Positions 6,200-6,328 of a stretch of DNA of 6,328 bases are shown here, in pieces. This DNA comes from Alloprevotella sp. (GTDB lineage Bacteria; Bacteroidota; Bacteroidia; Bacteroidales; Bacteroidaceae). The stretch lies in contig JABZGM010000122.1 of the NCBI GenBank assembly GCA_015259235.1, positions 1-6,328 on the forward strand, in the 5' to 3' direction. The position numbers and the translations under genes were made by a program. Numbering within the stretch: the stretch's first letter is position 1; each line of letters opens with the position of its first letter. The notes beneath the pieces were generated by a model. The model saw only the letters and a list, made by a program, of their open reading frames with translations, searched no databases and had not been told where the DNA came from.

Positions 6200-6210
6200 A
6201 GTTTTAACAT

Positions 6211-6328
6211 CTAGTAGCAGTGACTTTTTTCTGTTCGCTACGTTCTTCCTCCGAGTGCGTGCGATATGCGGAATCAGCAGCAGATTCTTTCCAAAAATGT
6301 TTTTGCGATAGTGGTATAGTCGTTCTAT
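6211..6328. other. unassigned sequence at the window end
   Basis: This 118-base stretch has no open frame of useful length on either strand; the ATG near 6297 meets a stop after three more codons. It may be the upstream region of a gene beyond the window. I see no clear promoter or repeat in it. Confidence 0.4.

Larger units (their letters stand above)
5884..6210. mobile_element. candidate MITE-like element or structured repeat with 70-base inverted arms
   Basis: The arms 5894-5963 and 6130-6199 are imperfect inverted repeats of equal length enclosing 166 bases. Over the core 63 positions (5901-5963 against 6130-6192) I count 53 matches, with the inner 25 perfect. Several of the mismatches would be G-U pairs in RNA. 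The 7-mer TTAACAT occurs 3 bases outside the left arm (5884-5890) and 4 bases outside the right arm (6204-6210), as a target-site duplication might. The interior has no long open frame. The features fit a small non-autonomous transposable element (MITE) of about 310 bases, or a dispersed palindromic unit. No transposase is present to confirm mobility, and the TTAACAT pair could be chance in AT-rich flanks. Confidence 0.5.

Overview
This 6.3 kb window looks like chromosomal DNA from a Bacteroidales bacterium of the Porphyromonas/Prevotella type. The grounds are an exported S46 dipeptidyl-peptidase of the DPP7/DPP11 kind known from Porphyromonas, a Bacteroidetes-style NOL1/NOP2/Sun rRNA methyltransferase with a C-terminal PUA-like tail, near-absent Shine-Dalgarno sequences, and moderate GC content. 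The genus cannot be settled from the sequence alone. All genes are on the plus strand.

Layout: positions 1-174 hold the last 57 codons of an unrecognised gene. A 50-base gap follows, then a full S46 peptidase gene (225-2255) with a signal peptide and a complete His85/Asp227/Ser611 triad. Its stop codon overlaps the start of an rRNA m5C methyltransferase gene (2252-3751) in an ATGA junction. A 169-base gap containing several short perfect inverted repeats leads to prmA (3921-4856), the ribosomal protein L11 methyltransferase. After 32 bases comes a small exported protein of 245 residues (4889-5626). It resembles the C-terminal part of GH127/DUF1680 beta-L-arabinofuranosidases but lacks their catalytic cysteine pair. 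A strong symmetric hairpin (5659-5700) closes the transcription unit.

The last ~630 bases (5701-6328) hold no convincing gene but are rich in structure. There are three tandem copies of a 21-bp unit, then a C/G-rich hairpin. These are followed by a large imperfect inverted repeat whose 70-base arms (5894-5963 and 6130-6199) enclose 166 bases. The inner 25 bases of each arm match perfectly, the outer part of each arm is a 23-24-base alternating purine-pyrimidine tract, and the 7-mer TTAACAT lies just outside both ends. This is the part of the window least explained by known genes; a MITE-like non-autonomous element or a structured RNA are the two main readings.

Two genes modify the translation machinery (16S-type rRNA m5C and ribosomal protein L11 methylation). 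The other two complete genes encode envelope or secreted proteins: one releases dipeptides for amino-acid nutrition, the other has no assigned function. I see no evidence for a dedicated multi-gene defence or biosynthetic system here.
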